Shown in pieces: positions 9,309-17,868 of a stretch of DNA of 64,000 nucleotides. The notes under the pieces are model-generated. The model saw nothing but the letters and a program-made list of their open reading frames with translations, ran no database searches and was not told the origin of the DNA. Source of the stretch: Nocardia brasiliensis (GTDB lineage Bacteria > Actinomycetota > Actinomycetes > Mycobacteriales > Mycobacteriaceae). The stretch spans positions 992,001 through 1,056,000 of the forward strand of contig NZ_CP046171.1 of the NCBI RefSeq assembly GCF_011801125.1, written 5' to 3'. Positions within the stretch are counted from its first letter, which is position 1, and the number at the start of each line of letters is the position of its first letter. The translations under genes were made by a program, and so were the position numbers.

Positions 9309-11366
9309 TCAGAGGCTGACGCGCTCATCCGGTGCCAGGAACAACTTGTCGCTCTCGACAACACCGAAGGCGGTGTAGAACTCCGCGATATTGCGAACCA
9401 CCTGATTGGCGCGGAACTCGTTCGGCGCGTGCACGTCCTTGGCGAGCAGCATCTCCTGGTACTGCTTGGTCGCGCGCTGGCGCCAGATCCGCGCCCAGGA
9501 CAGCAACACCGTCTTGATGTCGGGCGTCGCGCCGTCGCGCTGGGCGGCGGCACGGTAGGCGGCCAGCGCGATCTGCAATCCGCGCAGGTCGGCCAGGTTC
9601 TCGCCGACCGTGAGCGCGCCGTTGACATGCTTGCCGGGATCGAGATCCTGCGGCACCAGCACGTCGTACTGCGCGATCAGCTGCTTGGTCTTGGCCTCGA
9701 ACTTCGCCGTGTCCTGCGGGGTCCACCAGTCGCGCCGGTTGCCGTCACCGTCGTATTTCGAGCCCTGATCGTCGAAACCGTGCCCGATCTCGTGGCCGAT
9801 GACCGCCCCGATCGCGCCGAAGTTGACCGCGTCCACGGCGTCGGCGTCGAAGAACGGCGATTGCAGGATCGCGGCGGGGAAGGTGATCTGGTTGGCGGTC
9901 GGGTCGTACATGGCGTTGACCGTCTGCGGCGGGAAGCCCCATTCGGTCCGGTCCACCGGGGTGCCCAGCTTGTCGAACGCGCGCTTGACCTCGAAAGTGA
10001 TTGCCGCCCTGATGGACTCGACCAACTTGCCCTTGGTGATCCGCACCCCGGAGTAGTCGATCCAGCGGTCCGGGTAGCCGATCTTGGCGACGATCTTGTC
10101 CAGCTTGGCGATCGCGGCCGCCTTGGTCGGCGCCGACATCCACGAGGAGTCGGTGAAGTTCTGCCGGTAGGCGTCCATCAGGTCGGCGACCAGCGCCTTG
10201 GCCCGGTCCTTCGACGCCGCCGGGAAGTGCTTGGCCACATAGAGTTTGCCGAGCGGCTCGCCGAGATAGCGGTTGATCGTCGCGAGTCCGTCGCGCCATG
10301 GTTCTGGGCGCTGATCCAGTCCCTGCAACGCCTTGTCGGTGAAGTCGAACTTCGCGTCGGCCACCGTCTTCGGCAGGTACTGCGCGAACTCCTTCACGAC
10401 GAGCAGGCGCAGGTACTCCTGCCACCGCGCGAGATCCACCTCGGCCCATAGTTTTCCCGCGTTGGTGACGAACGACGGCTGCCGCACCACCACCTTGTCG
10501 AACAGCTCCCTTGGGCGGTCGGTACTGCCCGCCAGCCAGGGATCCCAGTCGAAACCTTTTGCCAGACCGGTCATTTCGGTCCAGCTGAGCAGGTTGTAGG
10601 TGGTGTCGGGATCGCGGTCCCGCACGCTGTCCCAATAGCCCGCGGCGATCTTGGTCTCGAGTTCGAGCACCCGTTGCGCGGTGCCCGCGGGGTCGGCCAA
10701 GCCCGCGGCCGCGCCGACGCGCTCCAGGTAGGTCCGATAGGCGGCCATCTGCTCGGCGTACTCGGGCATGCGGTAGTACTGCTCGTCCAGGCTGCCGTCG
10801 ATGCCGGACTGGCTGATCTGTGCGATGTAATCGCCGGAGTTCTGCTGATCGACCACGACCTGCAGGCCGATCAGTCCGTTGACCGGCAGCGCGCCCATCA
10901 CCTCGGCCAGTGCCGACTTGCTGGTCGCGTTGTCGATCTTGCCGAGCAGATCGGCGACGGGGGTCATGCCGAGCCGCTCGATCTGCTCGCGATCGAGCCT
11001 GGCGTCGTAGAGATCACGCACCTGCTGTTCGGTCGAGCCCGCCTGCGGATTCTCGATGCCCTCGATGATCGCGCGCAACTGCTGCTCGCTGCGGTCGTTG
11101 GCCTCGTTGAACGCGCCGTACGACGACTTGTCCGGCGGCAGTTGATACTGCCGCAGCCAGAGTCCGTTCACGTTGCGATAGAGATCGTCTTGAGCCCGGA
11201 TCGCGGGATCGGCGCCGGCCAGATCCACCCCGGTGAGTTCGATATCGGATCCCTCCGACTGCCGGGCGCAGGCGCTCAGCGCCGCGACGGCGGGTATCGC
11301 ACCCAGGGCGGCGAGGAAGGCGCGGCGATCGATGCGGTGCGAACGAGCCGACGAGCTCAAGGGCAT
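9309..11366 (-). CDS. M13 family zinc metallopeptidase, Tat-type lipoprotein (copy 1)
   Basis: This 685-aa protein is a paralogue of the following gene and is first in transcription order. It has IDRRAFL, a hydrophobic segment and lipobox LSAC, then the long M13 N-domain. The zinc site is HEIGH (H525, E526, H529), with the same downstream ENLADLRG. The ATG at 11366 lies directly against the AAAGGA Shine-Dalgarno sequence with no spacing. A TTG two codons later (11360) has the ideal six-base spacing, the same arrangement as in the paralogue, so translation may really begin there. Predicted to be secreted, lipid-anchored and peptide-degrading. Confidence 0.92.
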   Translation of the reverse strand: MPLSSSARSHRIDRRAFLAALGAIPAVAALSACARQSEGSDIELTGVDLAGADPAIRAQDDLYRNVNGLWLRQYQLPPDKSSYGAFNEANDRSEQQLRAIIEGIENPQAGSTEQQVRDLYDARLDREQIERLGMTPVADLLGKIDNATSKSALAEVMGALPVNGLIGLQVVVDQQNSGDYIAQISQSGIDGSLDEQYYRMPEYAEQMAAYRTYLERVGAAAGLADPAGTAQRVLELETKIAAGYWDSVRDRDPDTTYNLLSWTEMTGLAKGFDWDPWLAGSTDRPRELFDKVVVRQPSFVTNAGKLWAEVDLARWQEYLRLLVVKEFAQYLPKTVADAKFDFTDKALQGLDQRPEPWRDGLATINRYLGEPLGKLYVAKHFPAASKDRAKALVADLMDAYRQNFTDSSWMSAPTKAAAIAKLDKIVAKIGYPDRWIDYSGVRITKGKLVESIRAAITFEVKRAFDKLGTPVDRTEWGFPPQTVNAMYDPTANQITFPAAILQSPFFDADAVDAVNFGAIGAVIGHEIGHGFDDQGSKYDGDGNRRDWWTPQDTAKFEAKTKQLIAQYDVLVPQDLDPGKHVNGALTVGENLADLRGLQIALAAYRAAAQRDGATPDIKTVLLSWARIWRQRATKQYQEMLLAKDVHAPNEFRANQVVRNIAEFYTAFGVVESDKLFLAPDERVSL

Positions 11367-11493
11367 TCCTTTCGGTACGGTCGAGCCGAATGGTGCTTAG
11401 CCTTATTGATCTTGCTCGGTTCGAGGGTAGCGACGCGGCGTGACTCGCCAGGGTGCTCGGCCGGGCCGATCCGGCCCCTGCGCCGACCCCGAT

Positions 11494-11523
11494 TTGGGAA
11501 CGACCTGCGGATCCGCCTACACT
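11494..11523 (+). promoter_or_regulatory. Promoter of the rplN-rplX-rplE-rpsN unit
   Basis: A -35-like TTGGGA (11494-11499), an 18-bp spacer and -10 TACACT (11518-11523) lie about 170 bp before rplN. The -10 and the bases after it (CTACACTAGACCGGTTGCCTG, 11517-11537 less the last base) closely match the stretch in front of rpsH, which suggests a shared ribosomal-gene promoter design. A small hairpin (TGCGGG/CCCGCA) follows in the leader. Confidence 0.6.
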
Positions 11524-11691
11524 AGACCGGTTGCCTGCGGGAGCTATGCCCGCAATCCGGCAGTGAACCCCCAGTGGTCGGGTCGCAAGATCCATCGAAA
11601 CCGCTGGTAGGCGCGCGTCCGGAGGGTAACGGACCATGCCCGTCGGGTCGGCAATCCGGCGTGCGTATACATCCAGGTCAAGGAGGCTGAA

Positions 11692-12060
11692 GTGATTCAG
11701 CAGGAGTCGCGACTGCGCGTCGCCGACAACACGGGCGCGAAGGAAATCCTTTGCATCCGCGTTCTCGGTGGTTCGTCGCGTCGCTATGCCGGTATCGGCG
11801 ACATCATCGTCGCCACCGTGAAGGACGCCATCCCCGGCGGCAACGTCAAGCGGGGTGACGTGGTCAAGGCCGTCGTCGTGCGCACCGTCAAGGAGCGTCG
11901 TCGTCCGGATGGCTCGTACATCAAGTTCGACGAGAACGCGGCCGTGCTGATCAAGGCGGACAACGACCCGCGCGGCACTCGCATCTTCGGCCCGGTCGGC
12001 CGCGAGCTGCGCGACAAGAAGTTCATGAAGATCGTCTCGCTGGCGCCGGAGGTGCTCTGA
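11692..12060 (+). CDS. rplN: 50S ribosomal protein L14 (uL14)
   Basis: This 122-aa protein is full-length L14 and starts [17 protein letters not shown], the family's signature opening. It binds 23S rRNA at the subunit interface. The GTG start at 11692 has AGGAGGCTGA just upstream. It is first in the spc gene block and two bases upstream of rplX. It lacks an immediately preceding rpsQ here; the M13 peptidase genes lie on the other side, so the S10 block is elsewhere. Confidence 0.98.
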   Translation: MIQQESRLRVADNTGAKEILCIRVLGGSSRRYAGIGDIIVATVKDAIPGGNVKRGDVVKAVVVRTVKERRRPDGSYIKFDENAAVLIKADNDPRGTRIFGPVGRELRDKKFMKIVSLAPEVL

Positions 12061-12062
12061 CC

Positions 12063-12380
12063 ATGAAGGTGCACAAGGGCGACACCGTGCTCGTCATCTC
12101 GGGTAAGGACAAGGGCGCGAAGGGCAAGGTCATTCAGGCCTACCCGGCGCAGAACCGGGTCCTCGTCGAGGGCGTGAACCGGATCAAGAAGCACGTCGCG
12201 AACTCCGCCAACCAGCGCGGCGCCTCCTCGGGCGGCATCGTGACCCAGGAAGCCCCGATCCACGTTTCCAACGTGATGGTCGTCGATTCCGATGGCAAGC
12301 CGACCCGCGTCGGCTACCGGACCGACGAAGAGAGCGGCAAGCGGGTCCGGATCTCCCGTAACAACGGGAAGGACATCTGA
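12063..12380 (+). CDS. rplX: 50S ribosomal protein L24 (uL24)
   Basis: This 105-aa protein begins [21 protein letters not shown] with a KOW motif (residues 2-30), followed by the L24 segment around [12 protein letters not shown]. It initiates 23S rRNA folding during 50S assembly. It lies tightly between rplN (2-bp gap) and rplE (1-bp gap) and is therefore part of one transcript. Confidence 0.98.
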   Translation: MKVHKGDTVLVISGKDKGAKGKVIQAYPAQNRVLVEGVNRIKKHVANSANQRGASSGGIVTQEAPIHVSNVMVVDSDGKPTRVGYRTDEESGKRVRISRNNGKDI

Positions 12381-12381
12381 C

Positions 12382-12948
12382 ATGACGACAACTGAGAACA
12401 AGGTTCAGCCCCGGCTGAAGCAGCGCTACCGCGCGGAGATCAAGGACGCGCTGAACAGCGAGTTCAACTACGCCAACGTGATGCAGATCCCGGGCGTCGT
12501 CAAGGTCGTCGTGAACATGGGTGTCGGTGACGCCGCCCGCGACGCCAAGCTGATCAACGGCGCGGTCCGCGACCTCGAGCTGATCACCGGCCAGAAGCCC
12601 GAGATCCGCAAGGCCACCAAGTCGATCGCGCAGTTCAAGCTGCGTGAGGGCATGCCGATCGGCGCGAAGGTCACCCTGCGTGGCGACCGCATGTGGGAGT
12701 TCCTGGATCGCCTGGTCTCCATCGCGCTGCCGCGTATCCGCGACTTCCGCGGCCTTTCGCCGAAGCAGTTCGACGGCAACGGCAACTACACGTTCGGCCT
12801 GAGCGAGCAGTCGATGTTCCACGAGATCGACGTGGACTCCATCGACCGCCCGCGCGGCATGGACATCACCGTGGTGACCACCGCGACCAACAACGAAGAA
12901 GGCCGCGCGCTGCTCAAGCACCTCGGCTTCCCGTTCAAGGAGAACTGA
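12382..12948 (+). CDS. rplE: 50S ribosomal protein L5 (uL5)
   Basis: This 188-aa protein starts at the ATG one base after the rplX stop ([16 protein letters not shown]). The L5 signatures [16 protein letters not shown] and the later [14 protein letters not shown] are evident. It binds 5S rRNA in the central protuberance. An upstream in-frame start at 12292 would overlap rplX by 89 bp and is not supported. Confidence 0.98.
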   Translation: MTTTENKVQPRLKQRYRAEIKDALNSEFNYANVMQIPGVVKVVVNMGVGDAARDAKLINGAVRDLELITGQKPEIRKATKSIAQFKLREGMPIGAKVTLRGDRMWEFLDRLVSIALPRIRDFRGLSPKQFDGNGNYTFGLSEQSMFHEIDVDSIDRPRGMDITVVTTATNNEEGRALLKHLGFPFKEN

Positions 12949-12952
12949 GCCC

Positions 12953-13138
12953 ATGGCTAAGAAAGCACTGGTCAACAAGGCCAACGCCAAGCCGAAGTTC
13001 GCGGTCCGCGCGTACACCCGCTGCCAGCGGTGCGGCCGTCCGCACGCGGTCTACCGCAAGTTCGGCCTCTGCCGCGTGTGCCTGCGCGAAATGGCGCACC
13101 GCGGCGAGCTCCCGGGCGTGCACAAGAGCTCCTGGTGA
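12953..13138 (+). CDS. rpsN: 30S ribosomal protein S14 type Z (zinc-binding uS14)
   Basis: This 61-aa protein is the short S14 with two CxxC pairs (CQRC and CRVC), the zinc-ribbon form encoded in the spc operon of actinobacteria. It lies 4 bp after rplE. It is the last gene before a hairpin terminator, whereas in related genomes rpsH usually follows directly. Confidence 0.97.
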   Translation: MAKKALVNKANAKPKFAVRAYTRCQRCGRPHAVYRKFGLCRVCLREMAHRGELPGVHKSSW

Positions 13139-13181
13139 GCCCGCGCTCCTGACGAGCGCACCCAACTGAACACCCGCAAAG

Positions 13182-13208
13182 GCACGGTCTCCCCGAGACC
13201 GTGCTTTT
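13182..13208 (+). terminator. Rho-independent terminator after rpsN
   Basis: A perfect 10-bp stem GCACGGTCTC / GAGACCGTGC (13182-13191 and 13195-13204) with a CCC loop is followed by TTTT. It would end the rplN-rpsN transcript before the inserted genes. Confidence 0.85.
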
Positions 13209-13235
13209 CGGTGTTTCCAGAAGTCCTGCCGGAGT

Positions 13236-13889
13236 TCAGAACTCGAGTTCTGACCAGGGGATGTGGATGGGGAAGGGGTATTCGGCGGTGATCGCCGACG
13301 AGTCCTTCGGTGTCCACTTGCCAGTGAGCAGATAGTTGGCCGGATACAGCGGATGTACGCCCTCCGGCAGGTCGCCGGGAGCAGCCTCCAGCGCGAACGC
13401 CCGGATCGCCGCGATGGCGCTGCGCTCACGCTCGAGTGTCACTTCCCAGTACCAGGGGATCCCCGACTTCGCGTAGCGCGCCTTCTTCTCGTCTATGTCA
13501 GTTTGGGTATTGGCGGGCGAAAGCACCTCGCCCGCCAACAGCACATCGTCGGCGCGAACATCCTGGTAGGGCGCTGGGAGGCAGCGGTGCACCAAGAAGT
13601 CCGGCGTCATGAAGTCGGACTTTCCCGACGGCCCGAAGAAGATGTTCGTCTCGGTATGGACCCGCCAGCACCGCTGGGGGTTCGCGCCCATGTCTTCCCG
13701 TGCGCATCGCCGTAACCCGCTCCACAGCAGGTTGGTGAACTCCTGATGCTCGGCAGGCCCACGCCGCACCCAGACCACCCGCCCCTCCCACAGCTCGATC
13801 TGCTGGGCGACCTGCTCGGGTAGCTGCTCGAGTTCCTCCCACGTCATGCGTTCAGGAAGGTCAGGCCGTTCGATGCGCGGGCTCACCAT
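13236..13889 (-). CDS. Uma2-family putative endonuclease
   Basis: This 217-aa protein has a PD-(D/E)XK-type Uma2 fold pattern. An N-terminal MTWEELEQLPE region precedes the core. TPDFLVHR near residue 95, then VLLAGEVLSPANTQTDIDEK (E and K as likely catalytic residues) and ARYAKSGIPWYWEV complete the Uma2 signature. Uma2 proteins are common accessory proteins in actinobacteria and cyanobacteria with nuclease activity inferred from fold. It points toward rpsN and ends just after the terminator. It probably arrived with the other genes inserted between rpsN and rpsH. Confidence 0.85.
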   Translation of the reverse strand: MVSPRIERPDLPERMTWEELEQLPEQVAQQIELWEGRVVWVRRGPAEHQEFTNLLWSGLRRCAREDMGANPQRCWRVHTETNIFFGPSGKSDFMTPDFLVHRCLPAPYQDVRADDVLLAGEVLSPANTQTDIDEKKARYAKSGIPWYWEVTLERERSAIAAIRAFALEAAPGDLPEGVHPLYPANYLLTGKWTPKDSSAITAEYPFPIHIPWSELEF

Positions 13890-14218
13890 GAGTTCATGGT
13901 AGTCGTGCCCGACCTGGTCAACAGCGATGAATCCACCGAGTGACCGGCGACGATGTTGCCCGGGTTGGCGGCGCAGCTCCGTATGGGTTCCCGATTCCGG
14001 ATGAGGATCAACGGCGGCGGTGTTTGCGCTGCGCCCTCGGTTGGAGACAGCCGAGGTCTATCCCGTCCTGGACATGAGGTGAGACACGATAGGCGGCGGG
14101 CAGTGCGGTCCGGTTCCATAGCGTCGAAAGCGATTGGAACCCTCGCGGCTGTTGGTGCGTCATAGTTGGCGTAGGGAACCCCTTTTCCGAGCTGTCCGGC
14201 GAGAGGAGCACACCGGGT
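13890..14218. other. Intergenic stretch between the Uma2 gene and the toxin operon
   Basis: This 329-bp divergent spacer should hold both promoters. Candidate -35 boxes TTGGAA (14135) and TTGGTG (14152) lack a well-spaced -10. GAGAGGAG at about 14200-14207 is the ribosome binding site of the first WXG gene. No convincing gene is present. Confidence 0.5.
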
Positions 14219-14530
14219 ATGACAGATCCAGCTGCGCTTTCGGCAGAACCTGAAGAGGTGAAGGCGCTAGGGCGAATGGCGTACCAGATCGCGGACGAGT
14301 TGCAGGCAGGGTACTCCTCGCTCGTCGCCGATACGAAGGCAACGATCGACAGCTGGTCAGGTAACAACGCTGGGGTGTTCACCGCTGCTTGGGCCGAGTT
14401 TCACGAGGGCGCGGATCAGGTGTGGGACGCACTGTTCGAGCTGGCCGAGAAGCTGGGAGTGACCGCGGAGACGCTTCGTGCGACCGACCAGTCGTTCGCG
14501 ACCGGCATCAGCTCCTTGGATCTGCCGTGA
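14219..14530 (+). CDS. WXG100-type T7SS small protein, first of pair
   Basis: This 103-aa protein has the WXG100 layout: two helices around a turn containing SWSGNNAG (W-x-G) near residue 44, no cysteines and an acidic character. WXG100 proteins pair as helical hairpins and are exported by, or act as chaperones for, type VII secretion. It starts a short operon (103-aa, 100-aa and toxin genes) with GAGAGGAG upstream. The T7SS machine itself is not in the window. Confidence 0.8.
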   Translation: MTDPAALSAEPEEVKALGRMAYQIADELQAGYSSLVADTKATIDSWSGNNAGVFTAAWAEFHEGADQVWDALFELAEKLGVTAETLRATDQSFATGISSLDLP

Positions 14531-14546
14531 GGACGGGTGGAGGCTT

Positions 14547-14849
14547 ATGAGTGCGGATACACCGGCCTTTTCGGTCGAACTCGACAAACTCGAAGAGTTG
14601 GCCGCGCGTATGCGCGGCTACAAAGCGGCGGTTACCGATCGCTTGGCGGAGCTCGAGGCGAAAGCCAAAGAGGTCGAAGGCGTTTGGGTCGGCAGCGCGG
14701 CCGTGGCGTACACCGAAGCTCACCGCGAGTGGGTTGCGGGCGTCACTGACATGCGGGACGGGCTCGCAGCACTGGAAGCTGCCCTGAAGGCGGCCCACGA
14801 GAGCTACACCAGCGCCGCCACCCAGACCCGACGGATCCTCGGCATATGA
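14547..14849 (+). CDS. WXG100-type T7SS small protein, second of pair
   Basis: This 100-aa protein starts MSADTPAFSVELDKLEELA and has the W-x-G turn as VWVGSAAVAY near residue 52, flanked by two amphipathic helices. The ATG at 14547 has GGTGGAGG upstream, 16 bp after the first partner's stop. A longer frame starts in the previous gene and is rejected. The stop overlaps the toxin start (ATGA), so it is coupled to the toxin and may be its export partner. Confidence 0.82.
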   Translation: MSADTPAFSVELDKLEELAARMRGYKAAVTDRLAELEAKAKEVEGVWVGSAAVAYTEAHREWVAGVTDMRDGLAALEAALKAAHESYTSAATQTRRILGI

Positions 14850-16309
14850 CCGTGAAGCTCGAGGTAGATCCCAAGGTCTACTACCAGGCCGCCACGAACT
14901 GCTTCGACGCGGCCGCTGCCCTGAACGACAGCTTCAAATATGTTTTCGCCGAGCTGAACAGCTGCGGTCATATGGCGGGGCGGGATGAAGACGGTCGCGC
15001 GTGGGGGACCTCGTACGACGAATCTGCCCGCGACGCCGTAGCGTTCTTCGATCAAACCTTCGCGACGCTGCGCGCATACGGCACGGCCCTCAATGACCTG
15101 GGGTTCGAGCACGCGAAATCCGATGCCGCGCTTAAAGGAACGACACAGCCGGACAGACCGCAGGACTCGGCCTCGACCGTCACGTTCGGCCCGTACGCGC
15201 TTCCCGCATCGGCTGCCGGCGGTGCCCCGCAAGGGCTGTTGAAAGCGTCCGTCGAAGTGCTCGACGCCATCAATTGCCCACTTCCGGACGGCAACACCGA
15301 CACGTTGGCCAAGGCCGCCGACGCCTGGGATCGACTGGGCAGGATCTACCAGAACACCAACGCCAAAGACAAAATCACCATCGCCGCAAGTCTTTTCGAC
15401 GGTGTGACTTCGCAGGATGCCGTCCAGGTCCGGGAGGATCTGAAGACTCTGGAAACCTCCATCGGCGCGCTACTCGACACGTGCAAAGCGATCAGCAAGA
15501 CCTGCCTCGACTACAAGGAGTCGATCGAAGAGCTCCGCAAAGAGATCAAAGGCTTCATCGACGCCATCATCCAAGAAGCCGCGATCGACATGACGATCAC
15601 CGTCATCGCGACCTGTCTCACCGGCGTCGGCGGCCTGATCGCAGGCGCGAAAGCCGTAGAGTCGGCCCGCCGCTGGTCCCTGAAGATCAAAGCCGCCGTC
15701 ACTGCCTGGCGAGCCCGCAAAGCTTTGCAGCTGAAGGGACTCGCCGACGACGCGAAGGCTGTGCTCGCGAAGGGCAAACAGGCCGTCAAGGATCTATATG
15801 AGCGATTGCGTGGCAAAGTGGGTAGTGGTGTCAAGACCCGCACTGGGACGACCCTCACGCAGAAGGATCTCGATGCACTGGCCGACTACACTGGGCCTGG
15901 ATATTGGGATCTCAACCAAGCACTGAGGAACGGTACATTGGATGCATCGCAGGAGGCAAGGGTAAAGGCCATCGAAGAGGCCCTGTCGAAGTTACCCGAC
16001 CACAACGGCACCGTGTACCGAGGTACTGACCTTCCAGTAAATGTTCTGGACGACTATAAACCGGGCGAGATCGTGACTGAGCGTGCATTCACGAGCACGT
16101 CGTCCTCGCCTTCAACGGCATTTCCGGGAAATACGCAATTCACTATTATTTCGAAGACTGGTAAAGATGTATCTCAATACTCCTCGACTGAAGCTGCAGG
16201 GATTGTTGAGAATGAGGTTCTGTTTCCTCCGGGTGCCAGATTTCAGGTGGTGAGTAAAACTTTTGATCCCAGTACTGGGAAGACGTTTATAGAGTTGATC
16301 GAAAGGTAG
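14846..16309 (+). CDS. T7SS polymorphic toxin with C-terminal ADP-ribosyltransferase domain
   Basis: This 487-aa protein has a helical N-terminal half resembling T7SS substrate domains and a hydrophobic segment near residue 250-270. The C-terminal ADP-ribosyltransferase domain spans about residues 345-487. The R-S-E motifs of arginine-type transferases are all visible: R392 in TVYRGTD, S417-T-S in AFTSTSSS, and ExE as E455 and E457 in VENEVLF. It would transfer ADP-ribose from NAD to a host or competitor protein. GC content falls in the last ~500 bp compared with the N-terminal part, as expected for an exchanged toxin tip. It is coupled to the WXG gene upstream, and a small candidate immunity gene lies 8 bp downstream. 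Confidence 0.85.
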   Translation: MTVKLEVDPKVYYQAATNCFDAAAALNDSFKYVFAELNSCGHMAGRDEDGRAWGTSYDESARDAVAFFDQTFATLRAYGTALNDLGFEHAKSDAALKGTTQPDRPQDSASTVTFGPYALPASAAGGAPQGLLKASVEVLDAINCPLPDGNTDTLAKAADAWDRLGRIYQNTNAKDKITIAASLFDGVTSQDAVQVREDLKTLETSIGALLDTCKAISKTCLDYKESIEELRKEIKGFIDAIIQEAAIDMTITVIATCLTGVGGLIAGAKAVESARRWSLKIKAAVTAWRARKALQLKGLADDAKAVLAKGKQAVKDLYERLRGKVGSGVKTRTGTTLTQKDLDALADYTGPGYWDLNQALRNGTLDASQEARVKAIEEALSKLPDHNGTVYRGTDLPVNVLDDYKPGEIVTERAFTSTSSSPSTAFPGNTQFTIISKTGKDVSQYSSTEAAGIVENEVLFPPGARFQVVSKTFDPSTGKTFIELIER

Positions 16310-16317
16310 CGTGCCAG

Positions 16318-16521
16318 ATGAGCAAGGAGATAGCGGGCAAGAAATTCTCGTCGCTAGAAGAGGAGGGGTTGGAACCGCTGAGCGATGAGGAATTGGAGCG
16401 AGCCGAGCAGATGTTCGCTGAAGCTCGCGCAAGGATTGCGGCAGTTCCGCCGGAGGAGCCGAGGCAGGCGTCGAGGAAGTTCTATGACGATACGAGTGGC
16501 ACAGAGTTCGAACAACGGTGA
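16318..16521 (+). CDS. Small acidic protein, candidate immunity gene of the ADP-ribosyltransferase toxin
   Basis: This 67-aa very acidic, probably helical protein (FSSLEEEGLEPLSDEELER then an alpha-helical stretch) starts 8 bp after the toxin stop. No known domain is recognised. Position, size and low GC match the toxin tip and suggest immunity, but this is inference from context. An alternative is an unrelated small protein. Confidence 0.6.
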   Translation: MSKEIAGKKFSSLEEEGLEPLSDEELERAEQMFAEARARIAAVPPEEPRQASRKFYDDTSGTEFEQR

Positions 16522-17282
16522 AGCCGGTGTGAACCGCTGAACGCGAAGGCGGCGGAGCCTAAGTGCGAGGTGAAGTGTCCATGAACGATCCATGTCGAGA
16601 TCGGAGGGATGCTATTGGTCAGCGAATGGGCTTCTAGGTGTAAGGATGCCACTGGTGCCGAGGATCTGGGGGCATCGACGTCTCGGCTAGCGTGGAAGGA
16701 ATTTGCTCGGTGGTAGGTGACTGGGGGAATGTCCGAATCCGCAGCAATTCTGACCCGCAGTTTCGAACGCGTGCGGATACCTGATTTTTTGCCGCAGTTT
16801 GCGGAACTGGAGCCAGAGTCGCGAGCGAATGCTTGGTCGCGGCGGTTCTTGGTTCGATGCCATCAGCAGCGAGTTTCCAATGAGCTGCGGTTTCGAGATC
16901 GGTGATGAGAGGTTTTGGAGTCCGTCACTGTGGGTGGGCGACGTGTATATCCGTATCTGCAGGGTGTCGGATCGGTTTAGGTGTTGCCGCCGGGCTGAGC
17001 GCAGTCTCGTCCGATACGAGGGACATCGATCGACGTCTTCGGGGAGCTTGTGAAACTGATGCATGAAGCTGCTTCGGTAGTGGGCATCAAGTGTTCAAGG
17101 TTTTGCTCGAAGGTGTCCTTGCACGGTCGATCGTGCTCCTGGAGTGGGGCGGGAGGGGATTGCGTCCAGTACGGATGACGAGCGAGCTTTTCGGGACAAG
17201 GCGCTGGCCCTGTCGATGGCTCGATGAACTCCACTCGCCATTTCTACTTCGGGATCTGACGGTGCTGAATGTGTTGGTCGGT
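16522..17282 (+). pseudogene. Decayed coding tract downstream of the toxin
   Basis: No full-length gene is seen. Short open stretches in different frames (16609-16710, 16717-16905, 16799-17053, 17091-17285) look like pieces of small proteins (for example LAWKEFARW, RSFERVRIPDFLPQF, LARSIVLLEW) broken by frameshifts and stops. The base composition resembles the low-GC toxin tip. Probably remnants of displaced toxin tips or immunity genes; this is an interpretation, not a proven pseudogene. Confidence 0.35.
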
Positions 17283-17345
17283 TGATCACCAGGTAATGGT
17301 GGCGGCAGGCTGTCGGGCGATGCCGCCACCATTACCTGGTGATCA
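17283..17345. repeat. Perfect 25-bp inverted repeat with 13-nt loop
   Basis: The arms 17283-17307 and 17321-17345 are exact reverse complements (outer end TGATCACCAGGTAATGG, inner end GGTGGCGGCA). The loop is GGCTGTCGGGCGA. No T-run follows. It could be a bidirectional terminator, a recombination or transposition relic, or a small mobile repeat unit. Confidence 0.9.
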
Positions 17346-17661
17346 CTTGTCCAGTGCGCGGGTGGGGTGATGCTGCGCAGGTGGCGCGGTGGACTGTCGC
17401 CGGGGCGGCGGGGTGGCCGTGCGTAAGGGCGTGGATGCACGGTGAAGGGGACGGCGGGTAATCGCCGAGGCGGCGGATGCCGCGAAAGCGGCGGTGCGCT
17501 TGTCGCGGCAACGGCGCGTGCACAAAGGGGTGTGTGGCGAGGGGCGCGCGGATGCGAGTCGATGTGTTGCAGGCTTCCGGGGACCAGTGGTCCCTCGGGG
17601 CGCGCCTGAGAAATGGGCACATGCTGCCGTGCCCTATCGCAGTTCACGGCAGCTGAGTGTC
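17346..17661. other. GC-rich stretch with no convincing gene
   Basis: Open frames exist on both strands, but none shows codon bias or a recognisable motif. No promoter or repeat was found apart from the inverted repeat bordering it. Confidence 0.4.
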
Positions 17662-17868
17662 TCAGTTCTGTTGGCCCAGAAGTTCCAGGGAGCGCTGGTG
17701 GGCGCGGGCGGCGAGGGCGGATTCCCTGGCGGCGTCGGCACCACCTTGGCCCGCGAGGTAGGTGTGCAGGTTGGCTTTTGCCTCGTACCAAGCGGCCCGT
17801 TCGGTGGCGCCTGCTTCGGCGGTGGGTCGGCTCAGGGTCAGTGCGGTCATTTCGACCAGGACGTTCAC
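17662..17868 (-). CDS. Small conserved-looking hypothetical protein
   Basis: This 68-aa protein starts at GTG 17868 with a strong GAGGAGGA (17875-17882) six bases upstream. The sequence is helical and Ala-rich, with AAWYEAKANLHTYLA in the middle and a C-terminal LAARAHQRSLELLG. Similar small proteins occur in actinobacteria without known function. An upstream in-frame start at 17988 would add residues from a region that looks regulatory. The strong binding site favours the short form. Confidence 0.55.
   Translation of the reverse strand: MNVLVEMTALTLSRPTAEAGATERAAWYEAKANLHTYLAGQGGADAARESALAARAHQRSLELLGQQN

Noticed and set aside
11390..11420. Possible IdeR/DtxR iron box upstream of the M13 pair (TTAGCCTTATT)
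   Set aside because: Only about half of the iron-box consensus positions fit; too weak to claim iron regulation.
8095..11525. Plus-strand frames over the M13 peptidases (8095-9378, 9207-10451, 10674-11525)
   Set aside because: Shadows of the M13 genes, which have intact HEIGH motifs.
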